From CAYSWF01 sp964562905 (GTDB taxonomy: Bacteria > Patescibacteriota > Andersenbacteria > UBA10190): 64,000 nucleotides of DNA. A program made the position numbers and the translations under genes. The DNA lies in contig CAZLVG010000001.1 in the NCBI GenBank assembly GCA_964562905.1, positions 1 through 64,000 on the forward strand. The letters are read 5' to 3'. Positions 36,579 to 43,616 of this stretch are shown here, one piece after another. Under the pieces are notes generated by a model. The model was not told the DNA's origin and made no database searches. It saw only the letters and a list, made by a program, of their open reading frames with translations. The number at the start of each line of letters is the position of its first letter. Position 1 is the first letter of the stretch.

Positions 36579-38288
36579 TTACATCACATCAGGCTTGCTA
36601 ATGCCCAAAAGGTCAAAAACACGTCCCAAGACAGCGCGCGCCGCCAGCACCAGCTGCAACCGACTGCTGGCTATTCTTTTATTGTCAGCCGCCAGCACAG
36701 GCACATGGCGGTAAAAAACGTGCAGGGCGCGGGCCATATCCCTGGCATAGTAAGCCAATAAATGAACATTATGAGTGTTCACAATGTCTTGAACAATTTC
36801 CGGAAAACGGTACAGTTGTCGTATCAGTTCCAGCTCCAGGGTGTGGGTCAGGGCAGGCCTGTCCGTAAGTTCCATCCTGTATCCAATCTGGTCTATTATC
36901 CCTTTTTCCTTAGCGCGCCGCAGAATGGACTGTAAGCGTACATAAGCGTACTGGAGGTAATAGACGGGATTACGCTCGCTGCGCTCTTTGGCTAAGTCCA
37001 AGTCAAGATCCATGTGCGAGTCCAGCCGGTGTTGTACCAAGAAGAATCGCGCGGCGTCGTAACCTATCTCCCGTATAAGGTCCTGGGGGGCGAACACCTC
37101 GCCTTTTCTCTTGGAAAGCCTGACTGGCTTGCCTTGGCGCACCAGGCCGAACCACTGGGACACCACCAAATGCAGCTTGCTCGTATCGTTGCCCAACATT
37201 TCTAGCGCCGCTTTTAACTTAGGCAAATGACCCTGGTGATCCGCTCCCACCACCGTCACTATGACATCAAAACCTCTGTTATATTTATCCTGGTGATAAC
37301 CTATATCCGGTGCTATGTAAGCGTACTGCCCGTCACTTTTGACCAGTATCCTGTCTTTGTCGTCTCCGAACAATGTCGTCTTTAGGTACACCGCGCCGCC
37401 TTTGCTAAAAGTTACCCCCCGCTTTTGCAACTGCTGCACTGTCTTTTCTATTACGCCTCTCTCGCGCAGTTCTTTCTCGCTGGTCCATACGTCAAAATGT
37501 ATCTTGAGGACATCGGCCACGGTCTTCTTTATCAGTTCCAGTACCTCTTCCGCCGCTTGCTCCCCTGCTTGCTGCACTATTTCTTTATCATCAAGGTCAC
37601 GGGGCACAAACTCTTTGCCTTCGTCTTCCCGCCACTTTTCACCTATATCCCTGGCTAACTCCTTCACGTATTCCCCCTGATACAAGTCCCCTGGTAGCTC
37701 TACGTCATACCCGCTCTCTTGCAATAGTCTCAACAGCACCGACCGTCCTAGGCGCGTGATCTGACTGCCCGCGTCATTTATGTAATACTCCCTGGTCACA
37801 TTGTAGCCAGCGCATTCCATAACCCGTCCCAGCGTGTCCACGCTGAAAGCCGTGCGGCAATTGGCCAGAGTTAAGGGGCCAGTGGGGTTAGCCGAAATGA
37901 ATTCCAGGTTTATTCTTTTGCCGCGGCCGATGTTGATGCCGCCACAAACATCTTCCTCAATGACGTTATCTAGCCGCGAAGTTAGCCAGCCGACATTAAG
38001 ACGGATATTCAGGAACCCGCGTTTGGCTGCCGTGAGACGGCCCACGTACATCTTCTTGGGCATGTGCCGCGCTATGGCCTTCACGATTTCCAGGGGTTGT
38101 TTACTCCGGATAAGCGGAGCTAGCCGCAGAGCCACGGGACTGGCGTAGTCGCCCCGTTCGCGGTTATCCTGCCACTCCACTGTCACCTCTGGCCACTGCT
38201 TCCCCCATGCCGGCAGCTCGCCTGCCTGTACGGCTGCCCGCACGCCTTCCTGGATATCCTGCCTTAACGCTTCTTTAAGATTCAGCAT
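36579..38288 (-). CDS. argS: Arginyl-tRNA synthetase
   Basis: The 569-aa class Ia synthetase shows the N-terminal additional domain, then NLEFISANPTGPLTLANCRTAF, where the HIGH motif is replaced by TLAN (residues 140-143), followed by REYYINDAGSQITRLG. The KMSKS equivalent is RLSKRKGEV, and the DALR anticodon-binding domain closes the protein (VVQDIVNTHNVHLLAYYARD). The ATG is preceded by TATACT with 8 nt between, suggesting a leaderless mRNA. It is otherwise intact and must be functional if it is the only copy. Confidence 0.95.
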   Translation of the reverse strand: MLNLKEALRQDIQEGVRAAVQAGELPAWGKQWPEVTVEWQDNRERGDYASPVALRLAPLIRSKQPLEIVKAIARHMPKKMYVGRLTAAKRGFLNIRLNVGWLTSRLDNVIEEDVCGGINIGRGKRINLEFISANPTGPLTLANCRTAFSVDTLGRVMECAGYNVTREYYINDAGSQITRLGRSVLLRLLQESGYDVELPGDLYQGEYVKELARDIGEKWREDEGKEFVPRDLDDKEIVQQAGEQAAEEVLELIKKTVADVLKIHFDVWTSEKELRERGVIEKTVQQLQKRGVTFSKGGAVYLKTTLFGDDKDRILVKSDGQYAYIAPDIGYHQDKYNRGFDVIVTVVGADHQGHLPKLKAALEMLGNDTSKLHLVVSQWFGLVRQGKPVRLSKRKGEVFAPQDLIREIGYDAARFFLVQHRLDSHMDLDLDLAKERSERNPVYYLQYAYVRLQSILRRAKEKGIIDQIGYRMELTDRPALTHTLELELIRQLYRFPEIVQDIVNTHNVHLLAYYARDMARALHVFYRHVPVLAADNKRIASSRLQLVLAARAVLGRVFDLLGISKPDVM

Positions 38289-38296
38289 ACTTTATA

Positions 38297-38302
38297 AGTA
38301 TA
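38297..38302 (-). promoter_or_regulatory. -10 box 8 nt before argS start
   Basis: TATACT on the minus strand followed by tataaagt and ATG. It sits just after the terminator of the preceding transcription unit, so it is the natural promoter for argS. Confidence 0.5.
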
Positions 38303-38315
38303 ACCAGAAAGCGTT

Positions 38316-38348
38316 AAAAAACCCCATTACTCATCCTGGTAACGGGGT
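38316..38348 (-). terminator. Rho-independent terminator after the MYG1-like gene
   Basis: On the minus strand accccgttac and gtaatggggt form a 10-bp stem with one mismatch around an 8-nt loop, followed at once by six T residues. It lies 23 bp past the stop of the 38371 gene and before the argS promoter. Confidence 0.8.
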
Positions 38349-38370
38349 GAACGAACAGAAATAGCCTTGG

Positions 38371-39477
38371 TCAGACGCGCCGAAGCTTCTGCTCGTAACG
38401 AACCCTTCGGCAGCGCTGAAAACCGTATTTATGCAACCGGCAGTCGCCGCCCCGGCAAGCCTTCTGGCACTCGTCCTTGGTACGCTGGCCCAAGAAGGAA
38501 GTGTCTAGGGACATTTTGACCAGACTGGCCACCGTCTCCAGCGACAGGCGGGTAACGGGGTACTCAAAGTGCTCCGTGCCGTTGTGCAGCTGGCCGTAAG
38601 GCTTGGCGTAATACCATCGGCCTTCCCGGTACGGTACGCCCTCGCCGCGCAACTTCTCCCAGTCGCGCTCCCGGACGTCGTCTTGAGCTTCCTGCTCGGC
38701 AATATTCACCGCCTGGGCCAAGTCGTCCAAGTTAAGGTTGGCTTTGTTGTTGGTGAAAACGTGAATATGACCGTCAGGATCCTGCTGTACCACGACGTCG
38801 GCTTTAAACCAGGCGCGGGCGGCCGTACTCACGTGCCAGTTGTGGTCCTCGTCGGCGGGAACCGCCACCACTACCAGCCGCAGCTCTTTTCCTTTCGGGC
38901 CATTTATGGTCTCGTGTCTTCCCTGCCGGCGAATGAGCTGCGCCGCCCTGTGAAACACTTCCTGGTCCCACACAAACATCCTCACCAGGTCCTTCAGGTG
39001 CTCAATCACCCTGTGCTGCTCTGGCTCCGTGAAGGTGCCGCCGCTGGCTTCGGCCAGGTGGCGCCGCCAGCGAAACAGCAGGCGCGTCAAGGAATATACG
39101 TCATAAGGGTGCCGCGCTTCCACGGCCTCCCTGCGCCCAGGATTCATCTGCCCGCCGGTTTCAGCAAAGTTGCAGAAAGCCACCATCTGCCTCCACCAGG
39201 GGGCTTTCTCAACCAGGTTGAGGGCCTTGGCTACCAGCGCCAGGCAACAGCCCTTCTTGCGTCCTTCTCCCGTGTCAGGGTCGGGGTGCTCATCAAAAGG
39301 ACCGCCGCCCACCCCCAGCCACAGCCTCCCGTCGGGACAGTATTTGTCCAGGAAAGCTCTGTCTCCGTATTCCTCTACGGCCACTAAAGCCGCAACTTCC
39401 TCCAGGTGAGGGTAAGCATGCAGCTCCACTGGCACATTCTCCGCGGCCACCGAGATTTCACAGGTCACCGTGTCCAT
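38371..39477 (-). CDS. MYG1/UPF0160-like predicted metal-dependent hydrolase
   Basis: The 368-aa protein carries ELHAYPHLEEVAA near residues 19-30, which matches the MYG1 pattern HxxxxHxDEVxA, and GVGGGPFDEHP near 55-65, which corresponds to the family's GG...DHH block. The second half contains a strand-rich segment (ADVVVQQDPDGHIHVFTNNK) like the MYG1 C-domain, and a Cys-rich end (CQKACRGGDCRLHKYGFQRC). MYG1 relatives are DHH-like 3'-5' RNA exonucleases. The match is by motif, so the function is tentative. The gene is monocistronic, with a near-consensus promoter and its own terminator. Confidence 0.6.
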   Translation of the reverse strand: MDTVTCEISVAAENVPVELHAYPHLEEVAALVAVEEYGDRAFLDKYCPDGRLWLGVGGGPFDEHPDPDTGEGRKKGCCLALVAKALNLVEKAPWWRQMVAFCNFAETGGQMNPGRREAVEARHPYDVYSLTRLLFRWRRHLAEASGGTFTEPEQHRVIEHLKDLVRMFVWDQEVFHRAAQLIRRQGRHETINGPKGKELRLVVVAVPADEDHNWHVSTAARAWFKADVVVQQDPDGHIHVFTNNKANLNLDDLAQAVNIAEQEAQDDVRERDWEKLRGEGVPYREGRWYYAKPYGQLHNGTEHFEYPVTRLSLETVASLVKMSLDTSFLGQRTKDECQKACRGGDCRLHKYGFQRCRRVRYEQKLRRV

Positions 39478-39549
39478 CGCTATCTCCCTTCAAATTCGGG
39501 GGCGCCAAAAAATTCCCAAAGAAACTGCCTCTTTGGGTTGGGTAAGAAC

Positions 39550-39627
39550 AACTTGTCAAGCTACTCAAGCTGCCTCAAGCTACCTCGACAAGTTACTATT
39601 ATATGCTACAACAGGTCATCTTGTCAA
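39550..39627 (-). promoter_or_regulatory. Near-consensus promoter with repeated operator-like sites
   Basis: On the minus strand TTGACA (39622-39627) and TATAAT (39598-39603) are both perfect, 18 bp apart. Right at and after the expected start point lies an inverted repeat, aacttgtc (39550-39557) and gacaagtt (39587-39594), enclosing three direct repeats of tcaagct at 39556, 39565 and 39575, that is every 9-10 bp. This looks like an operator for a repressor bound along one face of the helix. Confidence 0.7.
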
Positions 39628-40152
39628 GGGAGGCACCTCGCTGGGCGCTTTCCGCGGTCCAGGCTGCTGGCTAACCGCGTACCAATGCTTGTACACATCA
39701 GACTTAACCTTCAAAGGTCCATTAATATGCCGCAGATGCAGCTCCACGTTCTGGCTGCCGGCTGTGTTTAAACCTAAAGAGCCGGTGTTAGTAAGCAGCC
39801 GTTCCATAATGGTTTCGTTCACCGTTATATCTGTAATGTAGTCGTGACGCACCGTAACCATACGCTTATGCAACAGCCCCTCTCTGGACATAACGCGGCT
39901 GTCAGTAACGGCGTAATGCACGAAGAAAGTCAGGTAGAGCGCCGGCACCACCATCAAAACGGCCACCAGAAGTAACAACACGCCCAGCAGCGGGATCCAA
40001 AAGGACAGCGCTACCGCCGCTCCTGCCAGTAACAACACTGGCAGCCACCAGAAGACAAACAGATACCTGCCGCTTACGCCGAAAGTGCGCAACACTTTCT
40101 CACCCGGCATCAGAAATTTTTTCCAGTACCGTTCGTGCCGTTGGTGGCCCAT
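39616..40152 (-). CDS. Membrane protein with bacterial PH domain
   Basis: The protein (178 aa from MGHQRHERYWKKFLMPGE; an ATG four codons earlier lies inside a TATATG box and is less likely) has two adjacent membrane segments (about residues 30-80) followed by a bPH_2-like domain: AVTDSRVMSREGLLHKRMVTVRHDYITDITV and LGLNTAGSQNVELHLRHI, the usual YdbT/YvbH-type pattern. Role unknown; such proteins are membrane-associated and often of broad stress function. Its 3' end overlaps the -35 box of the next gene. Confidence 0.8.
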   Translation of the reverse strand: MGHQRHERYWKKFLMPGEKVLRTFGVSGRYLFVFWWLPVLLLAGAAVALSFWIPLLGVLLLLVAVLMVVPALYLTFFVHYAVTDSRVMSREGLLHKRMVTVRHDYITDITVNETIMERLLTNTGSLGLNTAGSQNVELHLRHINGPLKVKSDVYKHWYAVSQQPGPRKAPSEVPPLTR

Positions 40153-40307
40153 ACGGTAAAGCATATAAGGCTTACCCCTTCAAGCCAAGGGCGTCCCGCC
40201 GGTCTTAAGCCAGCCTATCTCCGCCTGGACCGGGACACGGGGACAGCCGGAGCGCGAGTCCCACGTATATAACTTTCTTTTTTTGAGTGAGGGAGCACAA
40301 TAGAAAC

Positions 40308-40754
40308 ATGCCCACCCTGGCTTACAACCGCCGGGCTAAATTTGACTACCACCTCCTGGAAACACTGGAGGGAGGGCTGGCGCTGCTCGGCACTGAAGTA
40401 AAATCGGCTAAAGCCGGCAATCTAAGCCTGCGCGGAGCTTTCGTGACCATACACCATAATGAAGCTTACCTTACCAACGCCACCATACCGCCCTGGCAGG
40501 TAAAAAATACGCCCCGCGGCTACGATCCCGCCCGCCCGCGCAAAGTACTGTTGAAAAGAAGTGAGCTTAAGCACCTTATCGGCAGTAAACAATCAAAAGG
40601 CTTGACAGTTATCCCTATAAGCGTTTATACTAAAGGACCGCGCGTAAAGCTTGAACTGGCACTGGCCCGGGGAAAAAAGAAGCATGACCGCAAACTGGAG
40701 AAAAAGGAAAGAGACATCCGGCGCGAGGTGGCCAGAACGTTGCGCGGAAAATAG
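40308..40754 (+). CDS. smpB: SsrA-binding protein SmpB
   Basis: Binds tmRNA and brings it to stalled ribosomes for trans-translation. The 148-aa form from ATG at 40308 starts MPTLAYNRRAKFDYHLLETLEGGL; a GTG seven codons upstream is possible but adds an unrelated extension. Signature blocks are GTEVKSAKAGNLSLRGAF, the beta-barrel core, and LALARGKKKHDRKLEKKERD followed by a basic tail. Its TAG stop (40752-40754) is followed without a gap by the tmRNA 5' end. Confidence 0.96.
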   Translation: MPTLAYNRRAKFDYHLLETLEGGLALLGTEVKSAKAGNLSLRGAFVTIHHNEAYLTNATIPPWQVKNTPRGYDPARPRKVLLKRSELKHLIGSKQSKGLTVIPISVYTKGPRVKLELALARGKKKHDRKLEKKERDIRREVARTLRGK

Positions 40755-41156
40755 GGGCGCGTTATGGCCTCGACGGGTTGTTGTTTACCCAATCTGCGTG
40801 CTGTGTGCTGTGAGCCGCTCACATAAATAAAAGGGTTCACCAAAGTTCAAGTGCGAACTTATTTAAGCGGGTGAAGACGGCTTTGGCCCCTTCATTTGCT
40901 ACCGCTGCCGCTTAAACACCGGCAGCCATCGCCTCGCTCCTGCCGCCGGGCGCGAGCAGCGGTGCCAGATCAGGCGGATAGGGCGGTTTGGTTTGAGAGA
41001 CAAGCTGCCTGACTTAAAGCACATTCTCCTCACGTGCGCCTGAAGTCTTTGCCGGTCTGTTGCTGCCCGCGTACGTAAAACTGCCAGACCGGCTACGCGC
41101 GTAGATGATTGCGTATCCACATCCCGCACGCGAGTTCAACTCTCGCCGCGTCCACC
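40755..41156 (+). ncRNA. ssrA: Transfer-messenger RNA (tmRNA)
   Basis: The 5' end GGGCGCG (40755-40761) pairs with CGCGTCC (41147-41153) through one G-U pair, forming the acceptor stem. The conserved GGCCTCGACGGG-type 5' segment and the T arm (GCGAG-TTCAACT-CTCGC, 41130-41146) are present. The tag frame runs from GCG at 40853 to TAA at 40913-40915 and encodes ANLFKRVKTALAPSFATAAA, ending in small residues as proteolysis tags do. The 3' CCA is not fully encoded (ACCG). Pseudoknots were not checked. Confidence 0.93.
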
Positions 41157-41712
41157 GACCTTCGCTCTCCATCTTTGGCGGAGGGTGCCGTCCACAGCCT
41201 CCGAGCTTTAGCAAGGAGCGACGGACGGCTGCAATAATTGCATGCGGCAATATGTTTATGTATTGCGGAATAACAGAAAAGATCAGCAAACAGATAGCCT
41301 GAATAAAAGGCTGCAGCAACATAACCAAGGTGCGTTCCAGCAACAACAGATAGTAGGCCTTGGTACGTCCATTGGTTCTGCGGATTCAGAACAAAGAAGG
41401 AAGCGCTAATCTTCGAAAAATATCTTAGGGGCGGTTCAGGCGCCATGTTCAGGTATAGGCATTTAGCGCCAAAACAGTAACCCCTAGGCTTCGCTTTCCG
41501 TAAGCCAGCGGCTAGTTTTGACAAATCCAGCCCTAAGCCGAATGAAGCTTAAGATGAACGATAACATAACGGAGATACTGGCATTTCCTGGAAAAGGAGA
41601 GTTTTTTCGCTTTGCCTCCCGGTCGGCTTTCCACAGCCTCCCGGCCGGCAGCGCGCGAGATTTTTCAAGCCCGCGACTATAATACCCAGGACATTTAAGT
41701 TACGGTTACTGT
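41157..41712. other. ssrA-NUDIX intergenic region (556 bp)
   Basis: No convincing gene. A 43-nt stem-loop with 7-bp outer arms gccgtcc/ggacggc (41187-41229) lies just past the tmRNA and may aid 3' processing or termination, though it has no T-run. A TATAAT at 41678-41683 is a plausible -10 box for the NUDIX gene. The rest is unassigned; minus-strand open frames run into the tmRNA and are rejected. Confidence 0.6.
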
Positions 41713-42213
41713 GTGTTTAAGTTCTGCCCGCGCTGCCGGAGAAAAATACGGAAAAGGCGCGACCGCTACGAATGTGCGAGCTGCGGGTTTTGTCTTTTTG
41801 TTAACCCGCCGGCCGCTGTGGCCGCCATAATTTACGACAACCAAAGACAAGTTCTGCTAACGCGAAGGGCCCGCTCCCCGCGCCGGGGATATTGGGAACT
41901 GCCGGGCGGTTTTGTTAACACCGGCGAATCGGCGGAGGAGGCGCTGCGGCGCGAAGTGCGCGAAGAGCTGGGAATATATTTGAAGTCCAGCCGTTATCTG
42001 TGCTCCCGCCCTAATGTGTACCGCTACCGGAAAATGACTTACCGCCCGTTGGACCTGTTCTTCACCGCGCCGCTGCCGCCGGCAGCTAACATTGCCCCAG
42101 ACCAAAGTGAGGTGTCCCGCTGGCGCTTGTTCCCCCCGCCGGAGGTGCCCTGGTCCAACATAGCCTTTAAATCCTACCGGCCCGTGCTGCGCCGCTGGTT
42201 CCAGCCGTCTTAA
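41713..42213 (+). CDS. NUDIX hydrolase with N-terminal zinc ribbon
   Basis: The 166-aa protein starts at GTG (MFKFCPRCRRKIRKR) with a Cys4 zinc ribbon (CPRC ... CASC), then the Nudix fold with the box GGFVNTGESAEEALRREVREELGI, a full match to Gx5Ex7REUxEExGU. The ribbon plus Nudix layout resembles NudC/NADH pyrophosphatase-like and ADP-ribose pyrophosphatase-like proteins, but the substrate cannot be assigned. A TATAAT box lies about 30 nt upstream. Confidence 0.9.
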   Translation: MFKFCPRCRRKIRKRRDRYECASCGFCLFVNPPAAVAAIIYDNQRQVLLTRRARSPRRGYWELPGGFVNTGESAEEALRREVREELGIYLKSSRYLCSRPNVYRYRKMTYRPLDLFFTAPLPPAANIAPDQSEVSRWRLFPPPEVPWSNIAFKSYRPVLRRWFQPS

Positions 42214-42254
42214 GGGACGCAACCGCGCCTGCACTTCCGCCCCGCCAATACAAA

Positions 42255-42284
42255 TCACGAGTTGCGAATTACGGATTACGAACC
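42255..42284. repeat. Dispersed 8-bp-type repeat (TTACGAGTTGCGAATTACG)
   Basis: Degenerate repeats of the same type as 5868-5906, in the opposite orientation, directly upstream of the infC -35 box. Confidence 0.55.
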
Positions 42285-42290
42285 ACAAAT

Positions 42291-42319
42291 TTGCTAAAAA
42301 AGCCAACTTCGGCTATAGT
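42291..42319 (+). promoter_or_regulatory. infC promoter with leaderless spacing
   Basis: TTGCTA (42291-42296), 17-bp spacer, TATAGT (42314-42319), then agccaac and the ATG at 42327. With normal initiation about 7 nt after the -10 box, the mRNA would begin at the start codon. This differs from many bacteria, where infC carries a structured leader for ribosomal-protein feedback. Confidence 0.6.
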
Positions 42320-42326
42320 AGCCAAC

Positions 42327-42872
42327 ATGCCCAGCAGGCGCAGACGCTTCCGGTCGCGACCCAAACCGCAACCCCAAAAACCTCCCGTTAATCAGGAGAT
42401 AAAAGCTCCTGAAGTGAGGCTGGTCGGCCGGGATGGACAGCAACATGGCGTGGTACCTTTAAAAGAAGCGCGCGTTCAGGCGGCCCAACAGGGCACGGAC
42501 CTGGTCATGGTGGCTGAAAAGGCCGATCCCCCGGTAGTGCGTCTTATGGATATAGGCAAGCACATGTACGAAAAAAGAAAGAAACAAGCTAAACAAAAAA
42601 CAAAAAGCAAGGGGGGAGATATCAAGGGAATACGTATAGGTTTTCAAATGGGACAGCACGACTGGGAGAACCGTACCAAGCAAGCAGCTAGATTCCTTGA
42701 ACAAGGCAATAAAGTCCGCCTGGAGATCCGGCTGCGCGGGAGAGAACGAGGACGGCTTGCCTTAGCTGAGAAAACCATGCAAGAATTCATAGCCGCCATA
42801 CCGGCCGGCGCTAAAATTGAGGATACCATCAGCAAATCACCGCGGGGGCTGAATGTCCTTCTGGTCAGATAA
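42327..42872 (+). CDS. infC: Translation initiation factor IF-3
   Basis: IF-3 binds the 30S subunit and checks the initiator codon. The 181-aa protein begins MPSRRRRFRSRPKPQPQKPP, an unusually long basic and Pro-rich N-terminus, then NQEIKAPEVRLVGRDGQQHGVVPLKEA, the standard IF3-N start, and the IF3-C domain (KGIRIGFQMGQHDWENRTKQAARFLEQG and VRLEIRLRGRERGR). It heads the conserved infC-rpmI-rplT cluster. The longer open frame from 42291 is unlikely because it includes the promoter. Confidence 0.95.
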   Translation: MPSRRRRFRSRPKPQPQKPPVNQEIKAPEVRLVGRDGQQHGVVPLKEARVQAAQQGTDLVMVAEKADPPVVRLMDIGKHMYEKRKKQAKQKTKSKGGDIKGIRIGFQMGQHDWENRTKQAARFLEQGNKVRLEIRLRGRERGRLALAEKTMQEFIAAIPAGAKIEDTISKSPRGLNVLLVR

Positions 42873-42965
42873 GAGTAAGGAAGCGGTCGCGGCTTTTCCC
42901 CCGACAACCAGTTAATTCAGCCCCATAACCTGGCTTAAAAGATGTCTAACTCCACCGGACTATAA

Positions 42966-43163
42966 ATGATGAAGCAGAAAACTAACCAAGCGGCTCGCAA
43001 GCGTTTTACAATGTCAGCCAGAGGCAAGGCTAAACGCCGTCCCGTGCATCAATCCCACTTTAACGGCAAGGACACGGGGGAAGAAACCCGGCACAAACAC
43101 GTCTCGGCTCCGGTTTCGCCGGCCGACAGGCAGCGTCTTAGAAATCTGCTGCCCTACCAATAA
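42966..43163 (+). CDS. rpmI: Ribosomal protein bL35
   Basis: The 65-aa basic protein begins MMKQKTNQAARKRFTMSARGKAKRRPVHQSHF, matching the bL35 pattern (MKTxxAAAKRFxxTxxGKxKR). The first or second ATG may be used. The extended acidic and His-containing middle (GKDTGEETRHKHVSAPVS) is typical of diverged bL35. It lies between infC and rplT, which confirms the identity. Confidence 0.93.
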   Translation: MMKQKTNQAARKRFTMSARGKAKRRPVHQSHFNGKDTGEETRHKHVSAPVSPADRQRLRNLLPYQ

Positions 43164-43190
43164 ATTTTCTTAATCCTTATCGTCAACACC

Positions 43191-43589
43191 ATGCCCAAAG
43201 CCAAAAGAAGCGCGACCAAAAGAGCCCGGCACAAAAAATGGCTTAAGCGAGCCAAGGGGTACCGCGGATCCCGCAGTCGGGTGTTCAAGAGAGCGAAAGA
43301 AGCCGTGCTGAAGGCCGGCCAGCACGCCTACCATGACCGCCGCAAGAAGAAAAGTGTCCAGCGCGGCACCTGGCAGATCCGAATCAACGCCGCCGTCCGC
43401 GAGCACGGTATGTCCTACGCCCGTTTTATCCACGGCTTGCGCCAGGCCGGCATCTCGCTGGACCGGAAAGTCCTGTCCCACCTGGCCGGTCGGCAGCCAG
43501 AGATATTTGCCAGGATAGCAAAAACGGCCAAGAGTGAAACCGAGGGCCGGCCAGAGCCCAGCAGGCGTGCGCCGGCAAAAAGAGGTTGA
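43191..43589 (+). CDS. rplT: Ribosomal protein bL20
   Basis: The 132-aa protein begins MPKAKRSATKRARHKKWLKRAKGYRGSRSRVFK, followed by RRKKKSVQRGTWQIRINAAVREHGMSYARFIHGLRQAGISLDRKVLS, the classical bL20 core that binds 23S rRNA. The C-terminal 25 residues are a lineage-specific tail. It is the last of the infC-rpmI-rplT group; the epimerase gene follows 27 bp later. Confidence 0.97.
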   Translation: MPKAKRSATKRARHKKWLKRAKGYRGSRSRVFKRAKEAVLKAGQHAYHDRRKKKSVQRGTWQIRINAAVREHGMSYARFIHGLRQAGISLDRKVLSHLAGRQPEIFARIAKTAKSETEGRPEPSRRAPAKRG

Positions 43590-43616
43590 CGGCTTGCCTG
43601 CGAAAAGCCGCTGCTG

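Noticed and set aside
36361..36579. N-terminal 73-codon extension of the truncated glycosyltransferase
   Set aside because: GC-rich low-complexity sequence upstream of a perfect family-like MRIGIDAH start; not kept in the CDS.
38569..39387. Plus-strand 272-codon open frame
   Set aside because: Antisense to the MYG1-like gene, which has its own promoter, terminator and recognisable motifs.
41014..41524. Two minus-strand open frames of 110 and 143 codons
   Set aside because: Both run into the 3' end of the tmRNA; no family likeness, and their ends read as reversed tmRNA.
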